Assembly (NCBI GenBank): GCA_013350335.1
Contig: CM023535.1
Location: 31,342,991-31,406,990, forward strand
Direction: 5' to 3'
Source of the DNA: Chimonanthus salicifolius
Taxonomy: Eukaryota; Streptophyta; Magnoliopsida; Laurales; Calycanthaceae
Length of the DNA: 64,000 bases
Position numbers and translations under genes: made by a program. Below the pieces are notes generated by a model. The model was given only the letters and a program-made list of their open reading frames with translations. It ran no database searches and had not been told where the DNA came from. Positions 34,502 to 47,714 of this stretch are shown piece by piece (position 1 is the stretch's first letter; each line of letters starts with the position of its first letter).

Positions 34502-36105
34502 TGTAACGCCCCGCCCTTTTCCACTATTTTTCCGAAAATCAGAGTCTATTTTTTTTTTTATAAATAGAAGAGTGATAGAAAGCGGGACGTCACGACGCGA
34601 GTTAAGTCCGAACTTCTAAAGTCCGACCCTTAACTGGCCAACCATACGTGTGCATGGACTAAGTCCACGAATACAGTTCACACGCAATAAGTTATACATG
34701 CGGATTAAAACCTATCTGCAGAATTATAATAGAACCTAACTCTACTCCATTTTAGATAGCAAAGTAGTTCATGTCTTAACCATATTTATCTTAACTTAAA
34801 TATCCAAAGTAAACCATTCAAACCATAACAAATTATCTAAGTTATTTCATGCCCGAATTGCTAGCTACTCAAACTACATGGTCCATGAGTAACTTTAAAT
34901 AAATAAAATCAAACACATCCAAGCTCCTATGCTTGGCTCCGATCGCGCTCATCATTCCTTTCATTTCCTGTGTCATCCACTAGGGTAGACGTAAGGCGTT
35001 AGACAACACGTCCAGTAGGTATTCCACGTAGGGCTAACACATGGTTTGTACATAAATCATATAGATAACATAATACAAAATCCATGTAAAACAATGCCAT
35101 GCCATGGTGTCAAATGCAATGAGTCCCACCCATCACAAATACATATATCATCTTGATGGAATTCTCCTCATCAAGGTGGATCCGCAGTTGCCTTACGGAA
35201 GCCCCGATGGAGTGTGTTCTCCAGATTCTTCTTGATAGATAATGCACATCAAGGTCTTCCCACGAATGCCTTACGGACTCCCCGACGGAGCTGGCCTCCG
35301 GTTACAAACATCCCTCCCATACCATGCATGAGATGTAAATGAACACATGCTATGTAATTATACAATGATAACCTTAAAACCTCATATTTGAAAACATATC
35401 ATTTATACAACATAAACCATCAAAATATGAATTGGAAATCATCATACATAACCCATGGTTTCAAAGAGGTAGAATCCTACCAAAGACCACTAAAGTGTCC
35501 TTGCACTTTCGTCCGGAAACCGTTCACGATCGTACACCCCTTGTGAAGTCCCGTTACCTTATAACATGCCAAACAATCAATCCCATGTCCCATTTGATTT
35601 ACAATATTTAAGTCCAGAAATATGTCTTGGTGGGGTTCGGCCATACAACATGGCCGAACCTCACGCACTTGGTTTTAATCCCTCTTTTGAACCCTTTGAT
35701 CTTTTAACTTAAGTCCAAGATCATTTCACCTTTAATTCATTGATCTAACCATACATACCTTAATCATCTAACATACATAAAACCCTAAGTCCATAAAAAT
35801 TCCTTAGTGGGGTTGGGCCATACAACATGGCCGAACCTCACTCCCTTGGTTTTGTGCCCTTAGTCCTTTGATTTTCCTCGAATTAAATCCAATAGCATCA
35901 TCCATGGGGTTCGGCCATACACCATGGCCGAACCCATGGTCCTTCAATTTTAATCGTACATTTAAGTCCTTTATACCAACTTATATTCCAAAAACACAAT
36001 CCATGGGGTTCGGCCATACACCATGGCCGAACCCATGGTCCTTTAATTTCACCCCTTTGGCCATCATTTCTAATCATGCTTAGATCTCCAAATGGCCCAT
36101 TAAAA
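34502..36105 (-). repeat. LTR H (3' part), inserted in LTR G and truncated
   Basis: On the plus strand it begins TGTAACGCCCCGCCC, the reverse of an LTR end. It carries the conserved hairpin (34601-34634), the acceptor block (34980-35003), a tandem repeat region (35150-35300) and four GGCC hairpins (35634-36031). It matches LTR M for its first 1.6 kb, then stops near 36105 without reaching the hairpin-free 5' half. The right boundary is approximate. Confidence 0.75.
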
Positions 36106-36553
36106 TGGCCAACCTCATCAGAATCATTGTATATTGTATCTCTTCGTTTAAACCCTGCTCGAATTTCCTTGACATTAACATCTCATTTCTTACCTGTTCA
36201 GGAGAATAACTGGCCAACTCAATAAATTTGGCCTTATACTGAGCCATTGTATCACTTCCTTGACGAAGGTTCAAAAATTCCACCACGTCCTCTCTAAGAT
36301 TTTGAGTACTCTCACGATCTCCCATTTTAAGAGTAGCTACTTCTTTGCCCCTACGATTGCCTCTTCCTACCACATCTACGGAACTAGATTCCATCAGTCT
36401 CACAAACATGCAAGAATTCAAATAACAATCATCTATAGGGCTAACTAAGCTACACCACCGAAGGATTTCTACCCCACTCAGCCTAAGGAGGAAAAACTAG
36501 ATTCAACTTCTCTAATCATTGCCCAACACAGCCTAAGAGTTGAAGCAAAGTTC
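36106..36553 (-). pseudogene. gag: Gypsy gag fragment, probably from element F
   Basis: A minus-strand frame (about 36421 to 36106) has VVEFLNLRQGSDTMAQYKAK, FIELASYSPEQVRNEML and SRKFEQGLNEEIQYTMIL, the typical retrotransposon gag core. Upstream sequence to 36553 shows no clear domain. Strand and position fit the gag of element F, whose RT lies to the left beyond G and H. LTR I is inserted at 36554 (flank agttc). Confidence 0.65.
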
Positions 36554-39175
36554 TGTAACACCCCAGATTTTCAAGTTATAAATATATATGGAAATTGCCC
36601 ATTTAATTTGTGAATTAATGGATATGGCCCTTAGATGGGTAAGGTGTTGGGTCAATTGCCCAATTAAGACCCAACGGATTGTGGATATGGTTCAATTGAA
36701 ATAAATGGGTGAGATTTATTTAATTGGGTCAAGATTATCAATTGGGTCAAATGCCCAATTGGGACCCAATGGGTCATGGTTGACTTGGTTGACCACCAAG
36801 TGAGTTCAAACTTAATTAAATTGGGGCTGAATTAAATTGGAAATGGAATCAAGGAAATGAGTTGATTTTAAGTGAGTTAACCAGAGTTGATTTAAACATA
36901 TGATTTGAGCTAAAGAGGTGAGTTGAATGGGACTTTCATTTTAAGTGAGTGGAGTGGGAAGATGGAGAGTGCATCTCATAAGACCAAACACCACCATGTA
37001 CACACGCTGGGGAGGTGGGAGTTTCATCTCATGGGATGAGACTCCAAAGGGAGCATTAAATGAGGGAGGTGAATAGTTGTTGTTGTTACACAAGGTAACC
37101 AAGGCTACACGTTGGGAGATGGAGGGTTTCCATCTCATGATGGAAACCCAAGGGGCATAAGGTTGGGAGTTTCATCTCATGGGATGAAACCCCCAAAGAA
37201 AGTATTAATGAGGAGGTGAAGGGTCATGGGAGTTACAAAAGGGCATCAACCAAAGGACACCACCCTTGGCTGACCCTCATTGAATAAGAAAAGACTAAGG
37301 GGTTGCATCTTAGACCTCTCAAGCTCTCACTCAAGGCCGATCACTCTCATTGACAAAGGAGAAAAGACTTAAGAGTTTCCTATCTCAAGCTCCTTTCCCT
37401 CTCTCAAACCTACACTCTTTAGCCGAATCCTCTCTTTGGGTTTTCATCTCAAGACCTCTCAAGCTCACTCTCGGTCAAAGATCAATGATGAAGAAGGGAC
37501 TAAAGAAGAAGAAGATCGGAGGAGCAAGAAGGAGTGAAAGAAACCAGAGGAGTCGCGGAATCGGTAAGTACTTGATAAGATTGCATAAGTAAGAAAAGAT
37601 GGTTAAGGACATGGTTCGGCCATTGCATGGCTAAACCCTAATTTTTATTATGGCTAAGAACTTTATGCATGAACCATGTATGAAATGGTGGATGATCAAG
37701 GAACATGGTTTGGCTCTTGCATGGCCAAACCCTAAATTGTATGTACAAGAACCATCAAGGACCAAAAAAGGGGTTGGATGAGGTTCGGCCATGTTGTATG
37801 GCCGAACCCCATCAAAGGATTAATCATGGATGTATGATTTATTTTAATGGAAATGATGAACCAACATGGTTGAACCCCATGGAGGTATATTGTTGATGTT
37901 TAAAGGGTTTTAAGGATGAGAATGATGGATGGATATTGGTAAATGTTAATGAGTGGTAAAGGATGAAAATTATGCAAGTATGTTAGTGATCTTAAATAAA
38001 GTTTACATGTTGTAAATGATAAGCTTGAAATGAGGAAATAAGGAAGAACCAAGGACCATGGGTTCGGCAATACAACATGGCCGAACCCCATGGAGAAATT
38101 TTAAGGGATTTATTATGGATCTTTGGGTTTTAGATAATGAATCTAAATGAATGATTAAACCACCCCCCCCCCCCCCCCCCCTCCTAGAGGGTCTTTGTTT
38201 ATGGACCTATGACTTTGAATGATTTAAAAGAGAAGATGGAAATGAGACATCATGGGCCATGGTGTATGACCGAACCCCATGGACCATTTTTAATGAACCA
38301 TTTGGAGATTTAAGCATGATCAGAAATCATTAATGGATCTATGTTTGTGGATCATTTATGGACCTACGTATGTATAAATAAAAGGAGTGTTTAACCATGG
38401 AAAGAATAATGGCTAAGATAAAAAAATGGGGAAAGTGAAAGGACCATGGGTTCGGCCATGGTGTATGGCCGAACCCCATGGAGAAGGTTTTTTGTGGACT
38501 TAAGGTTTCTTAAATGGTTAAACTTATGTGGGATTGGTTAATAAAAAAAAAGGGACCCAAATTCAAGTGAGTGAGGTTCGGCCATGTTGTATGGCCGAAC
38601 CCCACGAAGGTGTGTTTATGGACTTAGACATGATTGGAAATCAAATGGAACATGGGTTTGATTGATTGATATATAATAAGGTAACGGGACCTCACAAGCG
38701 GTGTACGATCGGTGATCGATTTTCTGACAAAAACGCAAGGACACGTTAGTTGATCATTGGTAGGATTCTTACCTCATTGAAACCATGGGATATGTATGAT
38801 GATTTTAATTCACATTTTGATGAGTTATTTTGTATAAATGATATGTTGCAAATATGAGATTTTAATGCTATGATTGTAATATTACATAGCATGTGTTCAT
38901 TTGCATCTCATGCATGGCATGGGAGGGATGATATGTAACCGGAGACCACATTTCGTCGGGGCGTCCGTAAGGCATTTGTGGGGGCACCTTGATGTGCATT
39001 ATCCATCAAGAGGTAACTGGAGACCACACTCCGTCGGGGCATCCGTAAGACAATTGTGGGGACACCTTGATGAGGAGATTCCATCAAGAGGATATTTGCG
39101 TTTGTAATATGGATGATGCGTGGGACTCAAGACATATAGCACCCATGACATGGCATTGTTTTACATGGTTTTGAT
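36554..39175 (+). repeat. 5' LTR of element I, first part
   Basis: It starts TGTAACACCCCAGATTTTC. It contains purine-rich sequence ending in TCGGTAAGTA (37561-37570), GGCC hairpins between 37612 and 38605, a 20-bp C run (38163-38182) and a two-copy tandem repeat (38938-39085). Solo LTR J is inserted at 39176. The LTR resumes at 42588. Confidence 0.9.
38163..38182. repeat. Poly-C run of 20 bases
   Basis: Twenty C in a row in LTR I. The length may be affected by sequencing or assembly. Confidence 0.9.
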
Positions 39176-42100
39176 TGTAACACCCCGATTTCTCAATGAA
39201 GTGAATAATTGCGAAAATGCCCCTGGTTTGTTAAATTAATTATTTTGAGATGTCAAATAAGGAAATGGTGGGGCCCATTACTCAAATTAAGGTCATATGA
39301 GCACATTATAAATGTCAAGTTTGATTGGATGGGTAATGAACATCAATTGGGTCGAAAATGGCTAAATGGGTCGAAGGGCCCAATTGGACCCAATGGGTCA
39401 AAATGGATGATTTGACCATTGTGTAAGCTCAAATTAAATGGGGTCAAGCTGAACTGATTGGAAATCAGGTATAGCAAAAATGGGTAGGCTTGAAACACAA
39501 GTGAAAACCAATTAGAAATGGCAAAAATCAGCCCATGAATGGGTCATGTTGTCAAAACGGGTCAAGGGGCTGATTGGGGACCCAATGGGTCGGGTTGACT
39601 AGGTTGACCATGGATGACCGTGTGGGCCCTCAATTGAACTCAAGTGTGAGTTAATTCAGCTTGAGTTGGACTGATTTGAAGTGAGTTTGATTTAAGAAAA
39701 GAGTTGACTCAAACTTGGTGCATTAAATGTGATGAGTTGGATGAGTTGGGTTAGAATAAAAATATCTTGAGTTAAGTGAGTCAAGAGGAAGTGGAAAGGC
39801 ATTGTTAATCACACATCACTCTTGGAGAATCAATCTCAGCCGTTGAGTGTGAAGAGGTGCCTTGGCAAAGCCAAGGGACACCAAGGTTGGGCGGCACCAA
39901 TTCATGAATGGATGCATTGGTTCATTTCCAAAGAGATGCAATGTTTGGCACCAAGGGGTGTCTTGGTTAACACCCAATGACCCATCGTGTTTAACAAAAT
40001 TAAATGAGGGAGGATGAATGAATGATGGGGCTGAAACTACAAAAGGAAAATATTACCATACTTGGCCGATTTTTACTTTGGAAATCCAAGAATTCCCATC
40101 TCTCTCTCCCTCTCTCCAATTCATTTTTCCTGGCTGGAACAACAGAGGTTTTTGGCACCAGTTATTCAAGGACAAACCAGCAAAGAATTAAGGAAAGAAA
40201 GAAGAAATAAAAGGGAGAAACCAAGGATCAAAGACAAGAAGGAAGTTTGGAAAATTTGGTAAGTATGTAGGTGTTATTTTGGTTTAATAACATGGAACAA
40301 ATGGGGTGTGTATTGGGCCATGGTTATGGCCGAATACACCAAGGTTTTAACCTTGATTAATAGAGGTTTTAAAATGGTAAAGATGACCATTGGGTTCGGC
40401 CACCATGGAGGGCCGAACGCCATGTAAAAGATAGGTTGGTTTGATGTTTTGAAACATAGAAACCATGGAATTTTTATGGACTGTTTTTGAGGTTTCTTTA
40501 AGATTCAAATGCATGTTTTCAAAGAGGGTTAAAAACATGGATTTGAATGACATAAGGACTGAAATTATCATGGGTCTAAACAGTGGATTAAAATTGATGA
40601 ATTGGACCATTAGGATCGGCCATCTTGAATGGCCGAATCCCATGAAGTATGACGATCATTTAGACAAAGAGATGAACTTATTTGAATGGTTTTTGAGAGG
40701 TAAAAATGCAGCAATGTTATACTGATATTATACGTTTAAATGACACCTAAAACATGTTTGAAAGACCAAAACATGGACATAGGGTTCGGCCACCTTGGAT
40801 GGCCGAACCCCATGTAAGTTTTTGATGATTTTGGTGAGTTAAAAACCATATAAAGTTATGGTGTTAAATGGATTAACATGTTTACTGTTTTGGTGGATTA
40901 TTATGAGGCTGAACCATGTATAATTCATGGTTGAGTTAGCATGATTAAACCATGAGTAATCATGGTGATTATCGGATCAAGTGAACCCTAGGGTTCGGCT
41001 ATGAGTATGGCCGAACCCCATGGGGCTGTTTTTGATGATGATGGATTGTGGATGAAAATCTATAGGACATGGCCGAACCCCATCAATGATTATTTGATAG
41101 AATTGGGTTAAGTAATAAATGGGATTAAAGGTGATGAATGAAGAACCCAAATTAAAAAGGTGAGGTTCGGTCAAGTTGTATGGCCGAACCCCACTAAGTT
41201 GGTTTAAATATGGTTAAACTAAAGGTTAGCCTAAATGGCATAAAAGTAATTATTGATGGAATGATCAATGATGGAAATGATCATAGGGTTGGATGTACGG
41301 ACACGAACCAAGGTGGTATGGTTCGGCCATGTAGTATGGCCGAACCCTACCAAGGTATTTTTGGTAGTACATGATGTGGTTGGGTCTTAGATGTGAATGA
41401 ACAAGTAAATGATAGTATGATTTACTGATTGTCATATGGTCAAGGTATCAGAAGTTGAACGACGTGCAAGTCGTAAACAAGTGACGTTTTAAGAAAGAAC
41501 AACCACTGAAGCTAATCTTCGGTAGGTTTCCTACCTACTTGTAACCACATTTACACCTGTTTTCATGAAGGGTTTTATGAGATATTGACATACTATTACT
41601 TACCATATTTTGAATGATGAATTATGCATTTACAAATGGCATACAAAGCATTGGCATCTCATGCATGGACATGGGATGATGACTGAGGTTCTACAATGTA
41701 GCAATTATGAGTTACGTCCTCCTTAGGCGATGAGAGTCCCGCCAGGAGGAGTAACATGATGATCATAGTCACATCGGTCTCCTTAGGCGATGAGAGTCCC
41801 GCCAGGAGGACTAATATGTGATATGAATTAACTCAATGATGAAGCGCCTTTCCACAGGTAACGAGGTTTACTGTGGATTACCTTATCATGTGAGACCCAG
41901 ATGGAAGTGTATTATGATTTACCTTGACAGTGCGAGGCACGTCAAGTGATGGCTATGAATGTACATGATGGGAGAGACTCATTGCATGTGCATACTTCAT
42001 AGCATGGTTTTACCTGTTTTACTAATCATGTACTATAATATATATGCATGTTTTATATGCTAATCATGTGGTAGCCCTGATCGGGAACCTACTGGGCGCG

Positions 42101-42587
42101 TTGATCTAACGCCCTAATTCTATCCTCAGAGGAGAATGCATGTACAAGGAAAGGGAAAGAGAAGGTCGATGACCGGGAGGGGAGCCAAGTCTAAGTGCTT
42201 GAATGATGAACAGGATTGTTTATCTACTGTCATTTGAATTATATTTTGATGGACATGTAATAAGTTAATACTTGCTATGGTTTGATTAGACTATTAACTA
42301 TAGATGGTTGTTTATCTTAATTATCATTTGAGACTGTTACTTGCTATCTTTTCATATTATTTCCGCAGTTAATCTAGTTTATTCCGCAACTTGATGTTAG
42401 TTCCATGTGTGATTTATTATCATGGTCTAGTCCATGTACACGTGGGTGGCCAGTTAAGGTTCAGACTTGAGTAGTCTGAACTTAACTCGCGTCGTGACGC
42501 CGCCCGCTCTCTTTCACTCTGTGTTTCTGTCAAAAGAAATTTTCAGACTCTGATTTTCGGAAGGGTGGAAAAGGGCGGGCCGTTACA
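39176..42587 (+). mobile_element. Solo LTR J (3412 bp) inserted in LTR I
   Basis: It starts TGTAACACCCCGATTTC and ends GGGCCGTTACA, with the 5-bp duplication ttgat at 39171-39175 and 42588-42592. It is the closest relative of LTR A in the window. It carries the TC tract near 40100, the donor TTTGGTAAGTA (GT at 40259), about eight GGCC hairpins (40392-41355), a repeat CCTCCTTAGGCGATGAGAGT (41720-41820), the acceptor at 42129 and the end hairpin (42453-42486). Confidence 0.95.
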
Positions 42588-43154
42588 TTGATATTATATT
42601 ATCTACGTGATTTTTTATACTAACCCATGTGTTAACCCTACCTGGAGTACCTACTGGGCGCGTTGTCTAACGCCCTACTTCTACCTTAGTTGATGACACA
42701 AGAATTGAACGGAACGAGGAACGAGATCGGAACCAAACTTAGGAGCTTGGATGTTTTAGTTTCGTTTTATTCAAATTATGCATGGACATTGTAATTTGAG
42801 TAACTAGGATTCGGGATTGTAATAATGTAGATATATTTGCTATGGTTTGAATGTTGATTTTGGACATTTTAACTTAAGGTAATTATATTTAAGTAATGGA
42901 CTCCTTTACTATCTAAAATGGAATAGGATAGTTATTCTATTATATTTCCGCATTTATGTTTATTCCGCATGTTAGCTTGAGTACGTGTGAACCATTTTAG
43001 TGGACTTGGTCCACGCACACGTATGGTTGGTCAGTTAAGGGTCGGGCTTTGGAAGCTCGGACTTAGCTCTCGTCGTGACATTCCCTCTCTCTCTCTCTTT
43101 TGTTAAAAAAAAATAGACTGAATTTCTGCGAGTGAAAAAGGGCGGGGCGTTACA
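42588..43154 (+). repeat. 5' LTR of element I, second part
   Basis: It continues the LTR from 39175 and ends GGCGGGGCGTTACA at 43154. It includes the branch-site and acceptor block (CTTCTACCTTAG ending 42689) and the conserved hairpin (43034-43067). Joined, the LTR is about 3.18 kb. Confidence 0.9.
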
Positions 43155-43514
43155 GTTGGTATCAGACAGATAAGAATCCCAACTGATCGACTCTTCGGAG
43201 TCCGCTGCATGGGGGTCGGATTAATTTACTTCGTTAGGCTCAGACTGAAACATTGAATCTGAGAGCAACACTTGATGAAAAGATAATGATAGCAAAGGAA
43301 GGACAATCACTATAAATTGGAATTATAGAACATAGCAAATTAGGAGATATATCCCCGATATCCCCAAATTGAGAAACAAACACTTGATACTTAGGAAGTT
43401 TCCCCAAAAACAAAGAAATACAAAGAGTACTTATTTGGTAATTTCCCCAAAGTGAGAAAACACAAACTTTATGATGAAACTAAGTCAACGATGTTTTTCA
43501 ATGACTTAGGAAAA

Positions 43515-44580
43515 ATGCCTCTCAGAAGAAGAACCCGACAAAACCCACATGGGGATGAAGAGGAGGTGCGACAATATCATCATGACGAGGAACAACCGCC
43601 CCACCAAGAGGAGGAACAGAATAGCGTGAACATACCTGTGGTGCCTCCTGAACTACAAAGCTTGGTCCAAGCGGTGGTCACATCTGTTCTTCAACAACAC
43701 ATGAACGGAAATGCGACCACCAGCAATGCCAATGACTGGAGGATGGTCAGGGATTTCTAGCAGCAGCCTCCCCTTACTTCAAAGGGAAAGAAAGGCTGTC
43801 GGAGCAGAAAACTGGTTGAAAAAAATTACTCAGATCCTGACCCTACTAAAGATCTCGAGTCATGATGCCGGTAAATGGTGGGAGGTGATAGAGAAACAGC
43901 GAGTGCTAATTCCGGAAGGGGAAAGGACTGCAATGACATGGGAGCAGTTCTCAGCTGCAGTTTTGGATCACTACTTTCCTGAGGAGGAGAAGGAGCGCCA
44001 CACCCAAGCCTTCCTATCTTTGGCACAAGGCACCATGACGGTGGATGAGTACCATCAGGAGTTCCTCAGTTTGTCTTGTTATATATGGTGGATACGGAGT
44101 ACCGAAGGGCTCGCAAGTTTGAGCGGGGCCTACGACCGAGCATTAGGGCCAAGGTAACCATCTTCAAGGCAGCTACACTAGTAGAGGTGGTCAGCAGGGC
44201 CACTATAGCGGAGCAAGAGATGGCCGAGACAGTGCGGTTTGTGGACAACCACTGAGGTCAGAGTGGGGGAGGTACATTTCGTCCCACCAAGAGGTTTCGA
44301 CCTAACATTGGGAGACCCTCACCTTCTACTGGGTCAACAGGAGGTTTTCGTCCCAATCATCCCTCCCCATCAGCATCAGTCTCTTAGGTCTCCCGAGTTG
44401 AGGGCACTTGTTTCCATTATAACCAATTGGATCATTTCAAGAGGGATTATCCATAGTTTAGCAGACCTTCAAATTCCAAGGGTTCCTTCCGCCCTCCAGC
44501 TAGACCAGCTCATTCAAGAGGAACCAGGTCATACAACCAGGCGGGACGGGCACCTAACCCTATAGGATCTGGACGCCTGT
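43515..44580 (+). pseudogene. gag: Element I gag (broken)
   Basis: The start is MPLRRRTRQNPHG at 43515; this ATG matches the gag start of L. The shared VPPELQSLVQAVVTSVLQQH segment and the core ENWLKKITQILTLLK, FPEEEKERHTQAFLSLAQ follow. A stop at 43758, an in-frame loss of about 36 bp before DAGKWWEV (present in L), and a frameshift near 44085 break it. The knuckle region reads CFHYNQLDHFKRDY: two of the zinc-binding Cys are replaced by Tyr. Confidence 0.85.
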
Positions 44581-44603
44581 ATACTTTAGCTCCTCCAGCA
44601 GCA

Positions 44604-46426
44604 GTGGATCACTCCGTGATTCAAGGTATGGCAGTATTCAGTAGTTCCTACGCCTTTACATTATTTGACTTTGGAGCATCCCACTCCTTCATATCTGCTG
44701 CATTCATATCCGCTACTGGCACATTAGTACAAAAACTGCCCACATCACTCACTATTGTATCCCTTGTCGGAGACACGTCATTGGGGCTTATATGCACAGC
44801 AGTGAACACTGAACTCGCTGGATTCAGATTTGAGTTCAACTATCTGGTACTCGATATGACTGAGTACGATATCATCTTTGGTATGGACTGGTTGTCTAGC
44901 TTTCAGGCCAACATCGATTGCCATCTTCACAAGGTGAAATTTTGGTCACCCGAGGGAAAGCAATATGTGATACATGTTGAAAAACAATGCATCCATATAA
45001 GAAGAAGATTGCATGAAGGGTTGAACCACCTGGTATTGAACAGTATCAGATTAAACAAGGCACCGGTGGCTAAACTTCTGGCGATAGTGAAAGACTACGC
45101 GGATGTATTCCCAACAGAACTCCCTGGCTTGCCACCCATGAGGGAGATTAATTTTGAGATCAAACTGTACACGGCACTGCTCCAGTGTCATTGCCATATT
45201 ACAGGATGGCACCAGCTGAGATGTCTGAACTAAAGAAGCAAATTGATGAACCGCTCAGACTGGGATGCATCCGGAACAGTACATCGTCTTGGGGAGCCCC
45301 GGTATTATTTGTGAAGAAGAAGGATGGCACACTCCGGATGTGTGTGGATTACTAAAAACTGAACCAGCTAACTGTCAGGAACAAGTACCTTCTACCCAGG
45401 ATCGATGATCTATTCGATCAACTTAGGGGTTCCAGCCACTTCTCTAAGATTGATCTGATGTCCGGCTACCATCAAATCTGGGTTAAGGACGAGGATATAG
45501 AGAAGACAGCCTTCAGGATACGGTATGGACTATATGAGTTTGTAGTCATGCCGTTTGGACTCACCAATGTACCGGCTGTGTTCATGGATCTAATGAACAG
45601 GATCTTCCATCCTTACTTAGACCAGTTCGTGATTGTATTTACTGATGACATCCTGATCTATTCCAAAAGTCAGGAGGAACATGCTGAGCACCTGCGGATA
45701 GTTTTGGACACCATGAGGAAGAACCAACTATATGCCAAAGCAAACAAGTGTGAATTTTGGCTATTTGAGGTCAACTTTTAGTGGTATGTTATATCAGCAG
45801 AAGGTATAGCCGTGGACCAGGCTAAGGTGGCGGTGGTGAGAGAATGGAAAGCACCGAAAAATGTGATTGAGATCCGTAGCTTCCTGGGATTGGCTGGTTA
45901 CTATAGGAAGTTTATCATGGACTTCTCCAAGATTGCATCTCCACTTACTCGACTCACTCAGAAAGGAGTCAAATTTGAGTGGTCAGATGTGTGCAATTAG
46001 AGATTTGAGGAACTGAAGGAGAGACTTACAACTGCTCCTATCCTGATTTTGCCGGAAAGAGGCAAGGACTATGAGGTACAATGCGATGCTTCAGGAGAAG
46101 GACTTGGGTGTCGTCTCAGTCAAAGTCAACGTGTGGTGGCTTATGTTTCAAGACAGTTGAAAATACATGAACGTCTCTATCCCACACATGATCTAGAACT
46201 AGCCGCAGTGGTCTTCGCTCTCAAAAGCTGGAGACACTATCTTTATGGTGAGAAGTTTGAAGTGTTTTCAAATCATAAGAGCTTGAAATACTTGTTTGAT
46301 CAGAAAGAACTCAACATGAGGCAGCGCAGATGGATGGAATATCTGCAAGATTATGAGTTCGCACTTCGACATCATCCTGGTAAGGCGAACAAAGTGGCGG
46401 ATGCCCTCAGCCACATATCACATGCA
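44604..46426 (+). pseudogene. pol: Element I protease - RT - RNase H (broken, truncated)
   Basis: The aspartic protease has LFDFGASHSFIS, with Phe where D-S/T-G is required, so it is inactive. RT motifs are [13 protein letters not shown], [39 protein letters not shown] and [10 protein letters not shown] (45638-45649). RNase H has [27 protein letters not shown] and [15 protein letters not shown]. Stops occur near 45352, 45779 and 46000, with a frame change near 45190. Coding ends at [12 protein letters not shown], where LTR K begins. Integrase is absent. Confidence 0.88.
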
Positions 46427-47714
46427 TGTAACACCTCAGATTTTCAATTTATGAATATATATGGAAATTATCCATTTAATTTGTGAATTAATGGAGATGG
46501 ACCTTAGATGGGTAAGATGCTGGGTCAATTGCCCAATTAAGACCCAACGGGTTATGGATAAGGTTCCATTGAAATAAATGAGTAAGATTTATTTAATTGG
46601 GTCAAGATTGTCAATTGGGTCAAATGCCCAATTAAGACTCAATGGGTCATGGTTGACTTGATTGACCACCAAGTGAGTTCAAGTTTAATTAAATTGGGGC
46701 TGAATTAAGTTGGAAATAGAATCAAGGAAATGAGTTGATTTTAAGTGAGTTAAATGAGTTGAATTACAGATATGAGTTGAGTTAAAGAGATGAGTTGAAT
46801 GGGAAGTTAGTGGGACTTTCATCTTAAGTGAGTTAAGTGATTAGATGAAGAGTTTTTGGTTCTTACACAAAGCATACCATGGATACACGCTGGGGACAGG
46901 GGAGTTTCATCTCATGGGATGAAACTCCAAAAGGAACATTAATGAGAAGGTGAAAGGTTTTTGGTTGTTACACAAGGTATACCCATGCATACACGTTGGA
47001 CACATGGAGGGTTTCCATCTCATGATGGAAACCCAAGGGCATAAGGTTGGGAGTTTCATCTCATGGGATGAAACCCCCAAAGAAAGTGAAGGGTCATGGG
47101 AATTACAAAAGGGCATCAACCAATGGACACCACCCTTGGCCGACCACTCTCATTGAACAAAGACAAAACTTGGTTTTCATCTCACTCAAGGCCGATCCCC
47201 CTCTCAAGACAAAGGACTTAGAGTATTTTCTATCCCAAGCTCCTCTCCCTCTCTTAAACCTACACTCTCTTGGCCAAACCCTCTCTTTGAGTTTTCATCT
47301 CAAGATCTCTCAAGTTCACTCTCGGCCAAGGATCAAGGAAGAAGAAGGCGCTAAGGAGGGAGAAGATTGGAGGAGCAAGAAGGAGTGAAAGAAACCGGAG
47401 GAGTCGTGGAAACGGTAAGTACTTGACAAGATTTTATTAATTGGAAAGAGGTGAAGGGAACATTTCATTTTGGATTGGGAAGTTGGCCAAAAATGTTATG
47501 GGCCATGGATGTAAAAATCGGTCCAAGAAATGAGATGGAAAAGATGGACAAAACCCTAATGGGTAAGATGGATCATTAAGGACAAATGAAGGGTTGGATG
47601 AGGTTCGGCCATGATGTATGGCCGAACCCCATCAAAGGATTAAATCTTGGAAGTATGATTTTTAGAACAAATTGATGAACCATAGGGTTCGGCCATGTTG
47701 TATGGCCGAACCAC
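46427..47714 (+). repeat. LTR K (5' part only)
   Basis: It starts TGTAACACCTCAGATTTTC and is colinear with the first 1.3 kb of LTR I, including the donor AACGGTAAGT (GT at 47415) and two GGCC hairpins (47601-47715). It stops abruptly at the junction with element L. It may be the 3' LTR of I after an internal deletion, or a separate insertion (left flank atgca). LTR P at 63686 is probably its other end. Confidence 0.75.

Larger units (their letters stand above)
43155..46426 (+). mobile_element. Interior of gypsy element I (integrase missing)
   Basis: A primer binding site (TGGTATCAGA at 43157-43166, then a deletion of roughly 60 bp relative to A) is followed by gag, protease, RT and RNase H. 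The sequence ends in RNase H where LTR K starts. It has no ORF0. The lineage is the same as C and L. Confidence 0.88.

Noticed and set aside
38163..38182. Poly-C run as a functional element
   Set aside because: It is a single homopolymer present in one LTR copy only. Slippage or assembly error is more likely.
36554..46426. Calling K as the certain 3' LTR of element I
   Set aside because: Integrase and a polypurine tract are missing before K and the far end of K/P is outside the window, so a separate insertion fits equally well.
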